Positions 20,129 to 29,265 are shown, counted from the stretch's first letter. The stretch is 64,000 nucleotides of DNA from Oceanospirillum sediminis (GCF_014164585.1 NZ_JACJFM010000006.1:105703-169702); one strand, 5' to 3'. Notes: generated by a model from the sequence alone, not told the origin. Numbers and translations: made by a program.

Positions 20129-20371
20129 TTGTCTGATAGTCCATTTCTGGAAATAGTTGAACTTTCTGATGGCGATGTCATCCTGCAGTCCGTGGACGAT
20201 GAACAGGGTGAGCCTCTGGTGCGTATTCGGTTTTCTTCGGAAATCGTTGAGCATCTGGGCAGTGCCAGTTTTGATATCGCCCGTGAAATGCTGGATAAAG
20301 CGATTCAGGACAACCGATTATGGGGTGATGAAGGCGAGGACGACCTGTCAGCGGACAGGGTTGTTCATTAG
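20129..20371 (+). CDS. Conserved small acidic protein
   Basis: 80 residues, acidic (FLEIVELSDGDVILQSVDDEQGEPLVRIRFS, then EGEDDLSADR). Initiates at TTG 20129: AAGGGG lies about 8 nt upstream and no in-frame ATG occurs near the N-terminus. A gene of this size and place follows the DUF6586-type gene in Pseudomonas as I recall. No function known. A strong terminator follows. Confidence 0.75.
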   Translation: MSDSPFLEIVELSDGDVILQSVDDEQGEPLVRIRFSSEIVEHLGSASFDIAREMLDKAIQDNRLWGDEGEDDLSADRVVH

Positions 20372-20420
20372 CGATTATTGTGCAGCTCTTGCTGTATATC
20401 TATATGTCCCTGTAATTATA

Positions 20421-20456
20421 AAAATACCGGTCTGTCATGCAGACCGGTATTTTTTT
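20421..20456 (+). terminator. Terminator after the topA-linked genes
   Basis: TACCGGTCTG pairs with CAGACCGGTA around TCATG, with flanking A-run and seven T. Canonical. Confidence 0.94.
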
Positions 20457-21096
20457 GCTTCTGTGAAATTCTGATACCTTTTTTTCTGTTTCCTCTGCAG
20501 GCTATCCGACTGGCTGCTATGGTTATTTTCAGAGTAAATTTTCACTGACTGTAAAACTGGCAGGCGAGTATATTTTATATATACTATTTAGTGATATTTC
20601 TCGCAATGATGGTGTTTTATTATTTTCTGATCTGGTTTTCATGTTATTTATAGTCATTTTTTTTTGCCAAAAAAAATATCATCCAGTGTAAAATATCGCC
20701 GGGCTGCAGGATGGATATAAAAAACAGCTGTTGATGTGGCATTTTCGGGGGTTCTGACCCTTTTTCCTTAGAATCAGTTAAAAATTTAGCGATTACAAAC
20801 GCTTAAATGTAAGACTTTAGGTGCAATATTCGCCAAATTGATAACCTGATTACCAGTTTTTGCCCAAGACTTTTGAAACAGAATCCGTATAATTCTGCGC
20901 CATCTGACCGGAACTAAGGACAAAATGTCTCATCTTAATGCCTGGTATTCAGGCCCTGATGGCGTGACCGGTAAACTATAACTAAAAACAGGGATATCCA
21001 GAGACTCTACAGCAGACAAGACAGGTGCTGTAGTGAGGCCAAAAGCTGATATCTGGTGTCAGTTCAATCCCAATAATTGACAATGGCGAAGCTCGT
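20457..21096. other. Intergenic region upstream of mqo
   Basis: 640 bases without a supported gene. It contains a T9-GCC-A8 tract at about 20657-20677 that should bend DNA, a perfect -10 TATAAT at 20888-20893 with no good -35 at 17 bp, and a CTACAGCA/TGCTGTAG hairpin at about 21008-21033 in the mqo leader. The last 18 bases hold a five-codon frame (ATG at 21082) whose stop overlaps the mqo ATG. Confidence 0.5.
20888..20893 (+). promoter_or_regulatory. mqo -10 element
   Basis: A perfect TATAAT. Hexamers 17 bp upstream (CAAGAC) are poor, so an activator-dependent promoter is plausible. The leader to the mqo ATG would be about 200 nt and includes a hairpin. Confidence 0.45.
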
Positions 21097-22599
21097 ATGA
21101 CCGCAAAATCTGCAGATGTGTTGCTGGTAGGGGCCGGTGCGATGAGCACCACCCTGGGGATGCTGCTGAAGCAGCTGGACCCGACGATTAACCTGATCAT
21201 GGTCGAACGTTTGGACCATGTGGCTCATGAAAGTACCGACGGCTGGAATAATGCCGGTACCGGACATGCAGCCTACTGTGAACTGAATTACACTCCGGAG
21301 CAGGCAGACGGCAGTGTCAATACTGCAAAAGCATTTGCCATTAACTCTGCTTTTGAAATCAGTCTCCAGTTCTGGTCCTACCTTGTTGAACAAGGCGCTA
21401 TGCCCTCCCCCGAACAGTTCATTAACCCAACACCACATTGCAGTTTTGTGTGGGGCGAAAAGAACGTTAATTTCCTGCGTACCCGCTACGAAGCTCTGAG
21501 CAAAACACAGTCTTTTACCGACATGGAATACAGCGAAGATCATGATGTTATTCGTCAGTGGATGCCTCTGGTTATGCAGAATCGTTCTGCAGATGAAAAA
21601 GTAGCGGCAACCCGTGTACGTTATGGTTCTGATGTGGATTTCGGTTCCGTTGCCCGTAACATGGTGAAATACCTGGAACAGCAGGACGGTTACGAGCTAC
21701 TGCTGGAGCACAATGTTCAGGATCTTAAGAAAGACTCCGATGGTCGCTGGAACGTTACTCTGAAGGATAAAGATGGCAAGAATGTGACAATCAATGCTGG
21801 CTTTGTTTTCCTGGGAGCTGGTGGTGGCGCTCTGCCTCTGCTGCAGAAGTCTGATGTGCCGGAAGGCAAGGGCTATGGAGGCTTCCCGGTCAGCGGTATG
21901 TGGCTGGTATGTAAACGTCCTGAAATTGCACAGCAGCACATGGCTAAAGTGTATGGTACAGCGCCAATTGGTGCGCCTCCGATGTCTGTTCCTCACTTGG
22001 ATACCCGGGTTATTAATGGGGAAAAAGCACTGCTGTTCGGACCTTTTGCTGGTTTCACCACGAAATTCCTGAAAAAAGGTTCCATGTTCGATCTGCCATC
22101 CAGTATTAAGAGTGATAATCTGAGTTCTATACTGTCGGTAGGTATGAGCAATATGGATTTGACCCGTTATCTGATTAGTGAGGTACGTCAGTCTCACACA
22201 GCGCGCTGCGATTCACTGCGCAATTTCTTCCCGGATGCCAAAGATGAAGACTGGGAACTGGCTATGGCCGGCCAGCGTGTCCAGATTATCAAGAAAGATG
22301 AGAAGGGTAAGGGAAAACTGGAGTTTGGTACCGAAGCGATTACAACAAAGGATGGCTCTCTGGCTGCTCTGCTGGGAGCATCACCAGGTGCATCGACCTC
22401 AGTTAATACAATGATCTCAATTATTGAGCGTTGTTTTGCTGATCGTCTGGCAACCGATGAGTGGCAGACTAAGATGAAGCAGATGGTGCCATCTTATGGC
22501 CAGTCTCTTACCGAAGATGATGTACTTTTGAAAGATGTTCGTGAGCGCACACTGCGAACTCTGAAACTGGATCGCGAGACTGAGCAGGCAGAAGCCTGA
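21097..22599 (+). CDS. mqo: Malate:quinone oxidoreductase Mqo
   Basis: This peripheral membrane FAD enzyme oxidises malate to oxaloacetate and passes electrons to quinone. The FAD-binding motif is DVLLVGAGAMSTTLGMLLKQLDP at about 6-28. TDGWNNAGTGHAAYCELNYTPE, SFVWGEKNVNFLRTR and the C-terminal LLGASPGASTSVNTM are diagnostic of the Mqo family. 500 residues. No strong Shine-Dalgarno precedes ATG 21097. It is monocistronic, with a terminator after it. Confidence 0.96.
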   Translation: MTAKSADVLLVGAGAMSTTLGMLLKQLDPTINLIMVERLDHVAHESTDGWNNAGTGHAAYCELNYTPEQADGSVNTAKAFAINSAFEISLQFWSYLVEQGAMPSPEQFINPTPHCSFVWGEKNVNFLRTRYEALSKTQSFTDMEYSEDHDVIRQWMPLVMQNRSADEKVAATRVRYGSDVDFGSVARNMVKYLEQQDGYELLLEHNVQDLKKDSDGRWNVTLKDKDGKNVTINAGFVFLGAGGGALPLLQKSDVPEGKGYGGFPVSGMWLVCKRPEIAQQHMAKVYGTAPIGAPPMSVPHLDTRVINGEKALLFGPFAGFTTKFLKKGSMFDLPSSIKSDNLSSILSVGMSNMDLTRYLISEVRQSHTARCDSLRNFFPDAKDEDWELAMAGQRVQIIKKDEKGKGKLEFGTEAITTKDGSLAALLGASPGASTSVNTMISIIERCFADRLATDEWQTKMKQMVPSYGQSLTEDDVLLKDVRERTLRTLKLDRETEQAEA

Positions 22600-22696
22600 C
22601 AGTTCACCTCTGGCAGCCGTTTATGACTGTGGGAGGTTGTAAACGGTGAGGCGGTTCAGGGTTTAGCGACAGAAAAGTCTCACGCCAGAAGCGAGG

Positions 22697-22728
22697 AAAG
22701 CCGATACTGTTCCGGGTATCGGCTTTTT
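22697..22728 (+). terminator. Terminator of mqo
   Basis: AAAGCCGATAC pairs with GTATCGGCTTT around TGTTCCG and is followed by T5. Confidence 0.9.
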
Positions 22729-22860
22729 GGGTTATAGGATTCCTATTTATATCAATAGTTTTCAGAATCGTTCATGACTTATGTTCGTTGAGTTGTTGGC
22801 CTGTTCTGATGACCAATAATGAGTCATTGTAATTAACTTACCAGGAAATACTGTCTGAAT

Positions 22861-23103
22861 ATGGAAGCAATGGACCCGGATATGGGCATTATGGACCCTC
22901 AGCAGCTGGTTAAACTGGCGACGATGAAAATGCCTTTTGGTAAATATCAGGGCAGAGTGCTGATGGATCTGCCGGAAGAATATTTATTATGGTTCCGCAA
23001 GAAAGGATTCCCACAAGGTGAATTGGGCAGGCTGATGGCTCTGATGCTGGAACTTGAAGTGAATGGTCTGAAAGAATTGCTGGAGCCTTTACGGCAGCAC
23101 TGA
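22861..23103 (+). CDS. DUF3820 family protein
   Basis: 80 residues. The core KMPFGKYQGRVLMDLPEEYLLWFRKKGFP followed by GELGRLMALMLELEVNGL is characteristic of DUF3820 (also named putative quorum-sensing-regulated virulence factor). Biochemical function unknown. The exact start is uncertain: several in-frame ATGs crowd the first 12 codons and the nearest AGGA is 13 nt before the first. Confidence 0.85.
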   Translation: MEAMDPDMGIMDPQQLVKLATMKMPFGKYQGRVLMDLPEEYLLWFRKKGFPQGELGRLMALMLELEVNGLKELLEPLRQH

Positions 23104-23257
23104 ATCATATGAAAACACTCTGAGCAAATATAACACTTTTGCTATAACTGATTTCTCACTTTTTCTGCTCTGTTTGCATTTTGTTGCCATCTGTTTACAG
23201 AAATAGTCTGTTTACTCCAAATATCATACATCTTTTTTACCCGGTTACATCCAGGCA

Positions 23258-23284
23258 CAAACCAGTACACTCTTAAGCCGGTTA
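23258..23284 (+). promoter_or_regulatory. Possible FliA (sigma-28) promoter before the chemoreceptor
   Basis: CAAA, a 15-bp spacer and GCCGGTTA, compared with the flagellar consensus TAAA-N15-GCCGATAA. It lies about 105 bp before the chemoreceptor ATG, and chemoreceptors are often FliA-dependent. Three mismatches keep this tentative. Confidence 0.35.
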
Positions 23285-23390
23285 ATCCTCTAGAATTCTG
23301 CACAGTTTTCTCTTCACTATTATCTGATAGCTCAGGATATTTCCGGGATGGAGCCCTTATAACAATAACATCCAGACAGGAGCAAGGGGC

Positions 23391-25043
23391 ATGAAACTCC
23401 CTGAAACATATATGCGTCTGGTCGCCACACTGCCTTTGCTGGCGGCCATCAGTTATGGCTACTTAAATCATCATCTCAATCTGCAATACACTATGCTTCT
23501 GCTGATCGCAGGGTTTATTGGTGTACTGGTCCCGGTGTTTATTCCCAGCAGGAGGCACTGGATTGCTTCTGAGTCAGAAGAGGGTGAGGTCAGCACAGCT
23601 TCATTAAACGCTATGAGCCAGCAGCTGATCTCCCAATACCCTGAGTCATCAACAGAGAATCGGACCGGGCAGAGTCTGCAGCAATTGTTCGGTATGGCTC
23701 GTGCCCTGGGGCCAGTCAGCAGCCAGACCGCCATTGCAACGGCGGAGGTCTCCTGGCTGGCAGACAAAATGAATCAGCATCTGGTTTGTCAGAAACAGGA
23801 AACAGAAAAGATTGTACAGCGCCTGGAATCAATCACGGTGACGATGCATCAGGTGTCGGTCAATGCCGCCAGCGTGACAGATCTGGCTGTACAGGCGAAA
23901 GTATCCAGTCGCTCTGGCCGACAGGAGCTGGAGCAGACAATCAGTCAGATGCGGGAGATCAGCAGTAATACTGATCACACTCTGAGGCTGATTAACGATC
24001 TGAATGAAAAGTCTGAACGTATCCAGGATGTCACACGAGTCATTGAGGGTATTGCTGAGCAGACAAATCTGCTGGCTCTGAACGCTGCTATTGAAGCCGC
24101 TCGTGCCGGAGAGCATGGCCGTGGGTTTGCGGTTGTCGCGGATGAAGTACGCAACCTGGCCAGCCGGACTGCGGACTCGACTCAGCAGGTTGGCAGAATT
24201 GTAGAAGAAATTCAGTCCAGCACACGGGAAGTGGTTAAGACTATTGAATCTCTGGTGACCCGTATCAGTACCGGATCTGAAAAAATTGCAGAAACCGGCG
24301 TCCGGCTTGAGCAGATGAGTGCTCAGTTTGATGAAGTTGAAGACCAGATTTCTGGTATAGCAGAGGGTGTTAGTCAGAGTTATAGCCATGTTGAAGAGAT
24401 CTCAGCTTCGGTGAAATCTCTGAAAGAGGAAGTCGCCGGAGGCCATCAACAGATGAATGTGCTGGCGAAGCAGGCAGATCAGCTGATGCATAGTGCTGAG
24501 AAAATTACCGCAACTCTGTCAGATCATGCCGCAGAAGGTCAGCACTATCAGGCTTATCAGACTTGCCTGGAAGGTGCCAGGCGTATCCAGGAGGTTTTCG
24601 AGCAGGCGATCAGCAAAGGACAGATTACCTTTGAAGCGCTGTTTAACAGAACTTACCAGCCCATCGCCGGATCGAATATAGGCCGCTGTTCCAGCCATTA
24701 TGATCAGTTTACTGATCAGGTACTGCCTTCTATCCAGGAGGAGTTATTACAGCGACATAATTATGGTTATGCTATCCTGCTGGATGATCATTGTTATATT
24801 CCTACCCATAATCGACAATACAGTCATCCGGAAACCGGAGACCCGTCCATAGATGCTGTACAGTGCAGGGGTAAACGTATTTTTGATAACCCGGTCGGTG
24901 TGCGTGGGGCCAGAAATAAAGAAAAACTGCTACTACAAACCTACAAACGGGATACCGGTGAAGTACTCCATGATCTGTCAGTCCCGGTTGTGATTAATGG
25001 CCGACACTGGGGAGCGTTCAGGGTGGGGTATTTACCAGAATAG
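23391..25043 (+). CDS. Methyl-accepting chemotaxis protein with C-terminal sensor domain
   Basis: 550 residues. Two hydrophobic helices at about 7-22 and 30-50 anchor the N-terminus with almost no periplasmic loop. The signalling domain covers about 90-390, with the conserved hairpin tip [35 protein letters not shown]. The last 160 residues (from [18 protein letters not shown]) form a soluble Cache-like region ([21 protein letters not shown], then [28 protein letters not shown]). The sensor is thus C-terminal and probably cytoplasmic. AGGAG lies 8 nt before the ATG. Confidence 0.92.
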   Translation: MKLPETYMRLVATLPLLAAISYGYLNHHLNLQYTMLLLIAGFIGVLVPVFIPSRRHWIASESEEGEVSTASLNAMSQQLISQYPESSTENRTGQSLQQLFGMARALGPVSSQTAIATAEVSWLADKMNQHLVCQKQETEKIVQRLESITVTMHQVSVNAASVTDLAVQAKVSSRSGRQELEQTISQMREISSNTDHTLRLINDLNEKSERIQDVTRVIEGIAEQTNLLALNAAIEAARAGEHGRGFAVVADEVRNLASRTADSTQQVGRIVEEIQSSTREVVKTIESLVTRISTGSEKIAETGVRLEQMSAQFDEVEDQISGIAEGVSQSYSHVEEISASVKSLKEEVAGGHQQMNVLAKQADQLMHSAEKITATLSDHAAEGQHYQAYQTCLEGARRIQEVFEQAISKGQITFEALFNRTYQPIAGSNIGRCSSHYDQFTDQVLPSIQEELLQRHNYGYAILLDDHCYIPTHNRQYSHPETGDPSIDAVQCRGKRIFDNPVGVRGARNKEKLLLQTYKRDTGEVLHDLSVPVVINGRHWGAFRVGYLPE

Positions 25044-25084
25044 AAGTTTTTTAACAGGCAAACTGATTTATTGGAGAAACAGAT

Positions 25085-26071
25085 ATGCCTGTAAAGGATG
25101 ACAGGACATTGCTTAGCCATCAGCTCTGCTGGTGGCTTTCGAATATCAGGACATACCAGGGAGGTTTTATGTCTGGATCTTTTATTGCTGAGCACTCGTT
25201 ACTATTGGCAGCTGCTGTTCCACTCATCTCAGAAGCTGACTCATCTCACTTAACTCTTCTTGCTGTTGATGCTTCTCCGCCTGTTATGCTGGCAACAGAA
25301 TTTAAGACGACCCTGCCGGTAGATCATTATCTGATCAGTGAAAAGCTGGACGGGGTCAGAGCATTCTGGAACGGAACGGCTTTTCTTACCCGTCAGGGGC
25401 ATGAGATTAAGGCTCCTGACTGGTTTACCTCAGGATTGCCGGATATCCGGCTTGATGGCGAGCTTTGGATTGGCAGACAGCGTTTTGCGGAATTATCGGG
25501 CATTGTCCGCCGTGAGCAGCCTGATGATGACTGGACACGTGTGCATTACGTTATTTTCGACCTGCCAGAATACCCCGGTGTGTTCAGTCAACGCAGTAAG
25601 CAGCTGACACAGCTGGTGGCAAAGATTGATCAGCCCTGGATAGCAGGTGTGGACTATTTTCAGCTGAGCAACTTGTCAGAGCTGGAGAGCACATTGAAGC
25701 AGTTAAGTCAGGCTGGTGCAGAAGGCCTGATGTTGCATCATAAAAAAGGAATTTATCAGGCTGGCAGGAGCACTGCATTACTGAAATATAAACTATATCA
25801 GGATGCTGAAGCCGTAGTGGTGGGCTACACTCCAGGTAAAGGTCAGTTTTCTGGTATGACGGGTGCCCTGGTGGTGCGTTTACCGGATGGTCGGCAGATG
25901 AAAATAGGTTCTGGTCTTAGCCATAGTGAGCGACGTAATCCACCTGCTAAAGGAAGTACAATCACTTACCGTTTTAATGGTTACACCACAACAGGATTAC
26001 CTCGTTTTGCCCGCTTTATGCGGGTCAGAGATGACTTTATCTCTTCTCAGTCGACGATACAGACAGAGTAA
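25085..26071 (+). CDS. ATP-dependent DNA ligase (LigE-like)
   Basis: It seals nicked DNA using ATP. The adenylation domain has the nucleophile lysine in SEKLDGVRAFW (Lys87), LDGELWIGRQRFAEL, and motif V LLKYKLYQDAEAVVVGY; a C-terminal OB fold follows (GALVVRLPDGRQMKIGSGLS). This minimal two-domain form matches the LigE group found in Gram-negatives. A second start at 25169 (MSGSFIAEHSLLLAAAVPL) has GGGAGG upstream and would give a hydrophobic N-terminus, so export is possible but the segment lacks the usual positive n-region. It lies 41 bp after the chemoreceptor. Confidence 0.9.
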   Translation: MPVKDDRTLLSHQLCWWLSNIRTYQGGFMSGSFIAEHSLLLAAAVPLISEADSSHLTLLAVDASPPVMLATEFKTTLPVDHYLISEKLDGVRAFWNGTAFLTRQGHEIKAPDWFTSGLPDIRLDGELWIGRQRFAELSGIVRREQPDDDWTRVHYVIFDLPEYPGVFSQRSKQLTQLVAKIDQPWIAGVDYFQLSNLSELESTLKQLSQAGAEGLMLHHKKGIYQAGRSTALLKYKLYQDAEAVVVGYTPGKGQFSGMTGALVVRLPDGRQMKIGSGLSHSERRNPPAKGSTITYRFNGYTTTGLPRFARFMRVRDDFISSQSTIQTE

Positions 26072-26119
26072 AACACATCAGAACAGTTATCTGATATCGA
26101 TAGAAAAGTCCGGTATAAA

Positions 26120-26155
26120 CAGAGCATAAGTTGAGAGTTGACCACTTATGCTCTG
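26120..26155. terminator. U-less hairpin between convergent ligase and DUF3461 genes
   Basis: A perfect 12-bp inverted repeat, CAGAGCATAAGT with ACTTATGCTCTG, around a 12-nt loop. There is no T-run on either strand. Confidence 0.6.
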
Positions 26156-26201
26156 TAGCCGAATCGGCAGATCCGTTTGCCAATCTGTTTTCTGCGCTGA
26201 A

Positions 26202-26594
26202 TTACAGCTCATCAATCTGGCGACGAATATCTTCAACTTTGCGCTGCATCACTTTTTCCAGATGATCAATCTCTTTCAGCAGCAGGGCTTTCTTATCTTC
26301 TGATTTTTGCTCTGCAGCAACCAGCTTATCCAGTTCATCGACAGCACGAAGATAGAAAGGAGATGGCTCTGTGGTATGACGATAGGTTGTCAGGCCTTCA
26401 TTCACCCGGCGATCTTTATGAACACGCTGGAATTTGAATTTTTTGCTTTTAGCAAACCAGTCACCCGAATGTCGGTGGAAATAGATTTTCAGAATGTCAT
26501 GATCACCTTCTATACGAGAAGTATATTTTTCGATATCACGAACATTGTCGATTCCCATCTCTTTCAGAGTTTCAAACTGGTCTTCCTGGATCAT
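26202..26594 (-). CDS. DUF3461 family protein
   Basis: 130 residues. KEMGIDNVRDIEKYTSRIEGDHDILKIYFHR and GDWFAKSKKFKFQR are the family hallmarks. The C-terminal third is a probable coiled coil (LLLKEIDHLEKVMQRKVEDIRRQIDEL). Function unknown. GGGAGG stands 6 nt before the ATG. It is divergent from the nitroreductase. Confidence 0.9.
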   Translation of the reverse strand: MIQEDQFETLKEMGIDNVRDIEKYTSRIEGDHDILKIYFHRHSGDWFAKSKKFKFQRVHKDRRVNEGLTTYRHTTEPSPFYLRAVDELDKLVAAEQKSEDKKALLLKEIDHLEKVMQRKVEDIRRQIDEL

Positions 26595-26793
26595 GGTAAG
26601 CCTCCCGAGCGGCGTATTAACAGCTGGATAATAAATTTCTCTTAGATAGCAATATTAACTTAATCTTAATTCTGCATTCCCCGATACATGCGACATATTC
26701 TTTTAAAAAAAAGACAAAGGAAAGACATAATCACTGAATATTCTGAGTTTCTGGATGTGGCTCACAAAAATGTATGAGGCCACAGTTTGTTTT

Positions 26794-26807
26794 TTGATCT
26801 TTATCAA
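26794..26807. promoter_or_regulatory. FNR/ANR box
   Basis: TTGAT-CTTT-ATCAA is a perfect match to the FNR consensus TTGAT-N4-ATCAA. It lies 91 bp before the nitroreductase ATG, a good distance for class II activation under low oxygen. Confidence 0.8.
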
Positions 26808-26820
26808 ACGGTCTTCCTGC

Positions 26821-26834
26821 TTAACCCGGGTTAA
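26821..26834. promoter_or_regulatory. Perfect 14-bp palindrome TTAACCCGGGTTAA
   Basis: The palindrome is placed where the -10 of the FNR-activated promoter would lie. It shares the half-site TTAAC-N4-GTTAA with a palindrome at 56665-56678. It is probably a repressor operator; the cognate protein is unknown. Confidence 0.5.
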
Positions 26835-26897
26835 GTGCATATCATCCATTGTGAGATAACCTTGTCGCCATCAGCAACATACATAAAGAGACATCAC

Positions 26898-27503
26898 ATG
26901 AATACTATTGAAGCCATTTACCAACGCCGTGCCGTAAAGCAGTTTGATCCTGATTTTGAGATTAGCAAAGAAGATGAGCTACGTTTACTGGAAGCCACTA
27001 TTCAGGCTCCCACCGCCTATAATATTCAACACTGGCGTTTTCTGGTTCTGAGAGATACGGAACACAGGGCATATATTCGTCAGCATCTGGGCTTTAACCA
27101 GAGTCAGATGACAGATGCCTCGTTGCTTATTTTGCTGACTGCCGATACCCTGGCATGGCAGAAATCACCGGAGCGTTACTGGGCTAATACCAATACGGAT
27201 ACGCAACAGCTGATGACAGGGATGATAAATGACTTTTATAGTGGGCGGGAATGGCTGCAAAGGGATGAGGCCCAGCGTTCTATTGGTATGGCTGCACAGA
27301 CACTGATGCTGACAGCGAAAGAGCAGGGGTTCGATACTTGCCCTTTGATGGGGTACGACATTGAAGGTGTGGCTGAAGAGGTTCGTTTGCCAGAAGGTTT
27401 TATTCTGGGGCCTATGATAGCCGTAGGAAAAGCGATCAAACCGGCTCACCCTAAAGCGGGGCAATTACCACTGGATGAACTGGTCATCGAAAATCACTTC
27501 TGA
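26898..27503 (+). CDS. Nitroreductase family FMN enzyme
   Basis: 201 residues. The start MNTIEAIYQRRAVKQFDPD is typical of the family (the RRAVK/RxF motif binds FMN), followed by APTAYNIQHWRF and GMAAQTLMLTAKEQGFDTCPLMGYD. These enzymes reduce nitro compounds or quinones with NAD(P)H. ATG 26898 with AAAGAG upstream is preferred to an in-frame start at 26835. The FNR box upstream predicts induction under oxygen limitation, and the adjacent palindrome a second level of control. Confidence 0.9.
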   Translation: MNTIEAIYQRRAVKQFDPDFEISKEDELRLLEATIQAPTAYNIQHWRFLVLRDTEHRAYIRQHLGFNQSQMTDASLLILLTADTLAWQKSPERYWANTNTDTQQLMTGMINDFYSGREWLQRDEAQRSIGMAAQTLMLTAKEQGFDTCPLMGYDIEGVAEEVRLPEGFILGPMIAVGKAIKPAHPKAGQLPLDELVIENHF

Positions 27504-27630
27504 CTCAATTGCAGATGATCCATTTATACTTGAAGGAATGCTGGTGATGTTGCTCGCATTGTTTCAGGTGCTGGCAGGCAAAGATGGGTAAAGCGGACTG
27601 AGGATGGTATGTGTGAGTGACTAACTAAAC

Positions 27631-27660
27631 GTCTGATTCGGGAAAATGCCCGCATCAGAC
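27631..27660. terminator. U-less hairpin between convergent genes
   Basis: GTCTGAT-T-CGGG pairs with CCCG-C-ATCAGAC (11 pairs, one mismatch) around AAAATG. It overlaps the stop of the minus-strand gene. No T-run follows. Confidence 0.5.
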
Positions 27661-27939
27661 CCACTCAACACATCCTTCTCCCAGATAATCAGCCAGAAAA
27701 TCCCGCGGCCCCGCCAGAACATTAATACTGAATACCTGATGATCGTGAGTGATCGCCAGTCTTTTCAACTTTCGTCCAGCCAGCCATACTTTTTCTGACA
27801 GCTCGAAAACACTGTACTCTTTGGTTTTAAAAAGCACCTGCTCTACCGGATAATGATTGTCGTCTACTGTCACTACTCTTCGCGTTTCTGCTAGCTGCTC
27901 AAGCGGGTTGTTCAGAGCGGAGTGGATTGCTGATGCCAT
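27655..27939 (-). CDS. Hypothetical protein
   Basis: 94 residues, mixed alpha/beta, no membrane segment (RRVVTVDDNHYPVEQVLFK, then EKVWLAGRKLKRLAITHDHQVFSINVLAGPRDFLADY). I do not recognise a family. GAGG lies 8 nt before ATG 27939; an in-frame GTG at 27960 is less likely. Stand-alone gene convergent with the nitroreductase. Confidence 0.6.
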   Translation of the reverse strand: MASAIHSALNNPLEQLAETRRVVTVDDNHYPVEQVLFKTKEYSVFELSEKVWLAGRKLKRLAITHDHQVFSINVLAGPRDFLADYLGEGCVEWV

Positions 27940-28151
27940 AATCTTATCCTCGGAAAACACTGTTCTGCACCTGAAGTCTATGCTTCATAATATAGTTATG
28001 GCCCTGATTTTCTGGTATTACAGTGGATTACATGCATCTATAAGGTCAAAAATAAACTTATTAAAAACAATCGGATATCAGTAAAGCTTTTTATAGTTCT
28101 ACAGAATATCTGCTTATGATCCTCGATATATTACTGTCAGCCTCAGAGCAT

Positions 28152-28328
28152 TTAGTCCAGATAATCTGCTAACTCGGGATAGATATCGGCCCAGGTTGTA
28201 CCCTGACAGCAAAAAGCGCCATGACTCAGTAGCGAAATAAAAGTCCGTGGTTCAGTATATGCCGCATTCATTGGCGGGAAATATCGAAATGGTTTTATTT
28301 CGCTACGAATCGCTTGAAAATTTTTATA
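28152..28328 (-). pseudogene. Possible coding remnant or 39-codon small gene
   Basis: An open frame runs about 58 codons on the minus strand and ends at TAA 28154-28152. The translation looks protein-like (FRYFPPMNAAYTEPRTF, then HGAFCCQGTTWADIYPELADYLD). The only ATG in it is at 28271 (39 codons), without a good ribosome site. It may be the tail of a decayed gene or a mobile-element fragment. Coding character is judged by eye only. Confidence 0.3.
28230..28305. repeat. 13-bp inverted repeat with 50-nt loop
   Basis: TAGCGAAATAAAA (28230-28242) and TTTTATTTCGCTA (28293-28305) are perfect complements. They fall inside the gene-poor 27940-28323 interval and inside the possible coding remnant. 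Ends of this kind are seen in small transposable elements, but no target duplication was found. Confidence 0.45.
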
Positions 28329-29223
28329 GCGTAGAGTCGTTGGATTTCAAGGCATCCAGATTGGCTTTCAGCCAGTGCTCAAAAGAGCCTGAATAGACTT
28401 TATTCAAACTGTTAAGCTGCCAGTGGGTTTTGGGATATGCAGCATCGGACTGTCCCGGTTTATCGGATAACCAGAGACACCTCATACCATTATCATTTTC
28501 TTCTGCATCCAGCACAGGCAAACTCAGTGCGTACAGCAGAGGATTCAGCTCAGGCTGAGTAGTGCATAGTCCGTCCCATTGTTGCTGCCAGAGCATATCA
28601 TCCAGACTCAGGGCGAACTGGCTGATAGCCTGATCATTTTGTTGCTGATTCCGGGTGATCTGTGGCTGATGCTCTGGCCATAAGCGGGCAAGATCTTCGG
28701 CAATGATACGGTTCATCACTTTCAGGTTAGCGGGGCTGAGCCAGAAATAATCCAGACCGGATTCCGCACTCTGCTGGCGGCTGACGCGTGCGCCTTCTGG
28801 TTTTAGCTGAATGGCGGCATCCACAGGAATAATGTGAATATTGTGGTGACGAAGAGTCGGATAAACCCGTAGTTCGGGCCAGACTGATGCCACATTAATG
28901 ACAGCAGTATATTGTGGTAATTCAGAGGCTTTTTCAGGCAATTTATTTTGTAGCCAATAACCAATTCTTTTAACCGGATAGCGCTTAGCGGGCAGATAAT
29001 CTGTTTGTACAGAAGTGCCTTGCAGCAACGCTCGTGTCAGCAGATCGGTCACAGGCAATGTGGTTGCGATATGTGCCTGATTTTGCTGGCCAGCAGCTAC
29101 AGCATGTCTGACAGGCATTAATGCCAGCAATAATAATCCACATAACGCAAATCTGGCATAACCAGCCTGCTGTTGGTGTGCAGAAAAAAATGAATAAAAA
29201 GAGTGGGTGAGACATCTGAGCAT
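28324..29223 (-). CDS. Second metal ABC transporter binding protein (divergent ZnuA-like)
   Basis: 299 residues with a long N-terminal leader (hydrophobic GYARFALCGLLLLALMPV, ending HAVAAGQ). The body follows the cluster A-I binding-protein layout (THIATTLPVTDLL, ELRVYPTLRHHNIHIIPVD, DYFWLSPANLKVMNRIIAEDLARLWP) but lacks the NPHSYE ligand motif of its paralogue. It is the last gene of the metal locus, after a terminator. Ligand and function are uncertain; a periplasmic role with the neighbouring transporter is likely. Confidence 0.65.
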   Translation of the reverse strand: MLRCLTHSFYSFFSAHQQQAGYARFALCGLLLLALMPVRHAVAAGQQNQAHIATTLPVTDLLTRALLQGTSVQTDYLPAKRYPVKRIGYWLQNKLPEKASELPQYTAVINVASVWPELRVYPTLRHHNIHIIPVDAAIQLKPEGARVSRQQSAESGLDYFWLSPANLKVMNRIIAEDLARLWPEHQPQITRNQQQNDQAISQFALSLDDMLWQQQWDGLCTTQPELNPLLYALSLPVLDAEENDNGMRCLWLSDKPGQSDAAYPKTHWQLNSLNKVYSGSFEHWLKANLDALKSNDSTL

Positions 29224-29265
29224 AGTGGTCTGTTTCTCTTAATTGGTCATGATATTCGTTTGGCC

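Noticed and set aside
21082-21099. Five-codon leader ORF overlapping the mqo ATG
   Set aside because: Too short, no good ribosome site, no sign of conservation from one sequence; probably chance.
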